In this document: piece by piece, positions 36,416-37,877 of the stretch
Layout of the letters: every line of letters starts with the position of its first letter
How positions within the stretch are numbered: position 1 is the stretch's first letter
NCBI GenBank assembly: GCA_019677205.1
Contig: JAAMXY010004199.1
Location: 1 to 37,877 of the forward strand
Reading direction: 5' to 3'
Length of the DNA: 37,877 bases
Source: Pinguiococcus pyrenoidosus
Taxonomy: Eukaryota > Sar > Pinguiophyceae > Pinguiochrysidales > Pinguiochrysidaceae
The notes under the pieces: model-generated
The model's input: only the letters and a program-made list of their open reading frames with translations
What the model was told of the DNA's origin: nothing
Database searches by the model: none
Translations under genes and position numbers: made by a program

Positions 36416-37651
36416 TCACCAGACCTCTGCCGATCTTCTCTCGTTCTCGCGAGCGAGGCTGGCGATGATCGCCGCGTACGGGCCCGTGGGACCGAAGTTG
36501 CTGTAGTTGAAGTAGCTGCGCACCTTCATGACCCCCTCGTAGAGATCCTCGTATGCGCCGGATGTGACCATGCTCTGCAATCGGCTGTATAGCTCAAGCA
36601 TGCCTTCGGATTGCATCACTTTCGATGGCCTGATCCGTACCGAGAACTGGCGATAGTCAATGACGTTCTGGAACGGCAGCTCCCGAGGTTCCGAGATGAC
36701 AAAGACGGGCACGCATCCGCCACACATCGCGCGAGTGCTCTGGGAAGTGGCCAGGGTATCGCCTGGCAAGATCAAGCAGAACTTGCTCTGGAAGAAGGCG
36801 CTGTCATACGCATCGGAGCCGATGTGCATCCCCGAAAAGACGTCCTGGTACGCTCCGGCAGCTTGGCCGAGCGAAAAGATCTGCGCGACCCTTGGCCGGA
36901 TGGCAGAGTACCCTTTCTTGCGCTTCTCACGGCCAACAGCGCTCAGTAGAATCGGCCTCGACGTATTCTGTGGCGGAGGCACCTGAGATGGACACAGCTC
37001 GCTTCGAATCGAGACAGGAATCGTGACCTGTCCCGGATGGCCGTAGATCGTCGAGTCGATCGCGAGCGTCTGGATGCGGACGAGCTCACTCTTCCAGCTG
37101 GGGAGCACTCGCGGATGCGGCGCGATGAGAAAGACCTGTCCGTCGTCCACTTGAGAAAGCAGCCGGCGGACCGTGGACTTGAGCGTGGGCAGCACGCGAT
37201 CTCTGGCGGTCAGAAAGCCGTTCTTATCCGCGATGTCGCCCACCTCCTCCCCATACCTGGTCCTGTAATACAAGCTTTCTGCAGTCGCCAAGAAGCCCTC
37301 CACATAGCCACACACGGGCAGGTAGAAGAGAGCGCTCGTCAGGCGACCAACGCCGTCGGTGGTATCGTTCAGCGGGACCACCTTGGTGTAGTGCCTTTGG
37401 ACGAACGTCAAGAAGCCCACCTCCTGCAGGCACTCCTGCAGCTTGGTCAACTCGGGTCTCCGTGACAATACCTCCACTTGGTCAAAGCTGCGCCAACAGG
37501 CCGAGCTGCCGACGTCCACGAGGGCCACCGGTGGAAACCCCCTCCACTGGCCGTCGCGTTCCTCGGACGCGTCGCGCAGTACATCGGAGAGTAGAACGTC
37601 GTCGGAGGCGGTGATGAAGCTCGCGAGGCCCAGGAAGAGGAGGCGACGCAT
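36416..37651 (-). CDS. Exostosin-family (GT47) glycosyltransferase
   Basis: The frame gives 411 residues from ATG 37651, which opens a signal peptide (MRRLLFLGLASFITA). A longer form from ATG 37741 adds 30 residues without signal character. The C-terminal exostosin domain is clear: SALFYLPVCGYVEGF, VFLIAPHPRVLPSW, then SKFCLILPGDTLATSQSTRA, then MCGGCVPVFVISEPRELPFQ and NVIDYRQFSVRI. These match the exostosin blocks in order, including the GCVPV and LPF motifs of nucleotide-sugar binding. Members act in the Golgi on heparan-type, xyloglucan or other polysaccharides; the acceptor here is unknown. The protein appears soluble-lumenal or anchored by an uncleaved signal. It is one of three neighbouring secretory glycosyltransferase-like genes. 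Confidence 0.85.
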   Translation of the reverse strand: MRRLLFLGLASFITASDDVLLSDVLRDASEERDGQWRGFPPVALVDVGSSACWRSFDQVEVLSRRPELTKLQECLQEVGFLTFVQRHYTKVVPLNDTTDGVGRLTSALFYLPVCGYVEGFLATAESLYYRTRYGEEVGDIADKNGFLTARDRVLPTLKSTVRRLLSQVDDGQVFLIAPHPRVLPSWKSELVRIQTLAIDSTIYGHPGQVTIPVSIRSELCPSQVPPPQNTSRPILLSAVGREKRKKGYSAIRPRVAQIFSLGQAAGAYQDVFSGMHIGSDAYDSAFFQSKFCLILPGDTLATSQSTRAMCGGCVPVFVISEPRELPFQNVIDYRQFSVRIRPSKVMQSEGMLELYSRLQSMVTSGAYEDLYEGVMKVRSYFNYSNFGPTGPYAAIIASLARENERRSAEVW

Positions 37652-37877
37652 CTCTCTCTGAGCCGCTCTGGGCGAAACACAAGACAACGTTGGACCCAAG
37701 GCCGTGGCGCAGAGGAGGCAGCTGTCTTGCTTTGCGGCCATGGCATCCACTATATTGTGCCTTGAGTTATAGCGGAAGGTGAGAGATGGAAAGAGCAGCC
37801 CTCGTCTCTCTTTTTGATCTTCTATACTGGATTCCTCGCCAATATTTTAGGCAGGTTGTACATGGAAAAGAGTATCA
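37652..37877 (-). promoter_or_regulatory. 5' region of the GT47 gene to the window end
   Basis: It holds the alternative ATG at 37741. Near 37840 lies CCAATATTTTAGG, which combines a CCAAT box with a short AT-rich element, in the orientation-independent position expected for a promoter. Nothing else is seen. Confidence 0.4.

Noticed and set aside
1-37877. tRNA, rRNA, CRISPR array or transposase
   Set aside because: None recognised by eye. The tandem arrays lack CRISPR-like spacers, and no frame carries transposase or reverse transcriptase motifs. A covariance-model scan would be needed to exclude small RNA genes.

Overview
This window looks like nuclear DNA of a eukaryotic alga. It is GC-rich and gene-dense, with genes on both strands and no operon or Shine-Dalgarno structure. 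Many genes only make sense after removing short GT-AG introns; I rebuilt 30 by hand (51-167 nt), each kept only because it rejoined the frame and completed a recognisable domain where one exists. A phytoene synthase whose N-terminus is a signal peptide followed by a Phe-led basic stretch suggests a plastid of red secondary origin (cryptophyte, stramenopile, haptophyte or dinoflagellate grade). The species cannot be fixed from the sequence.

Layout, left to right. 2-517: tail of an unknown protein. 1428-4370 (+): TPR-CHAT putative protease. 5110-6722 (-): C2-domain protein with an acidic tail. 7006-8965 (-): Tad1/ADAT1-type tRNA adenosine deaminase with an N-terminal OB-like domain. 9544-10369 (-): methionine sulfoxide reductase A, first exon unresolved. 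12029-13297 (+): phytoene synthase. 13688-14103 (-): mitochondrial ribosomal protein bS16m. 14514-16943 (+): 14-exon RRM protein. 17098-18606 (-): thioredoxin fused to EF-hands. 19020-20014 (+): DUF4442 hotdog thioesterase-like protein. 20032-20475 (-): WD40-like fragment. 20853-21620 (-): leucine-rich-repeat protein. 22343-23251 (-): unknown membrane protein ending in 15 serines. 23551-25104 (+): aldehyde dehydrogenase. 25529-26689 (+): secreted Hint (hedgehog-type autoprocessing) protein. 27444-28400 and 29095-30011 (-): tandem pair of four-pass membrane proteins. 30313-31088 (+): decayed DUF4116 repeat locus. 31254-37651: three secretory-pathway glycosyltransferase-like genes.

The most notable object is the thioredoxin-EF-hand fusion. 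It carries a likely organelle-targeting leader, a WCRAC active site, then two canonical and two degenerate EF-hands. That is the reverse domain order to the known green-algal calredoxin and suggests calcium-linked redox control. Other points of interest are the Hint protein, the TPR-CHAT protein with an N-myristoylation motif and a large insert in the CHAT domain, the OB-deaminase fusion, the recurring GTRCG splice donors, and AT-rich islands near gene starts.

Limits: no alignments, transcript data or searches were available. Gene starts and exon joins are inferences from reading frame, splice dinucleotides and family knowledge.
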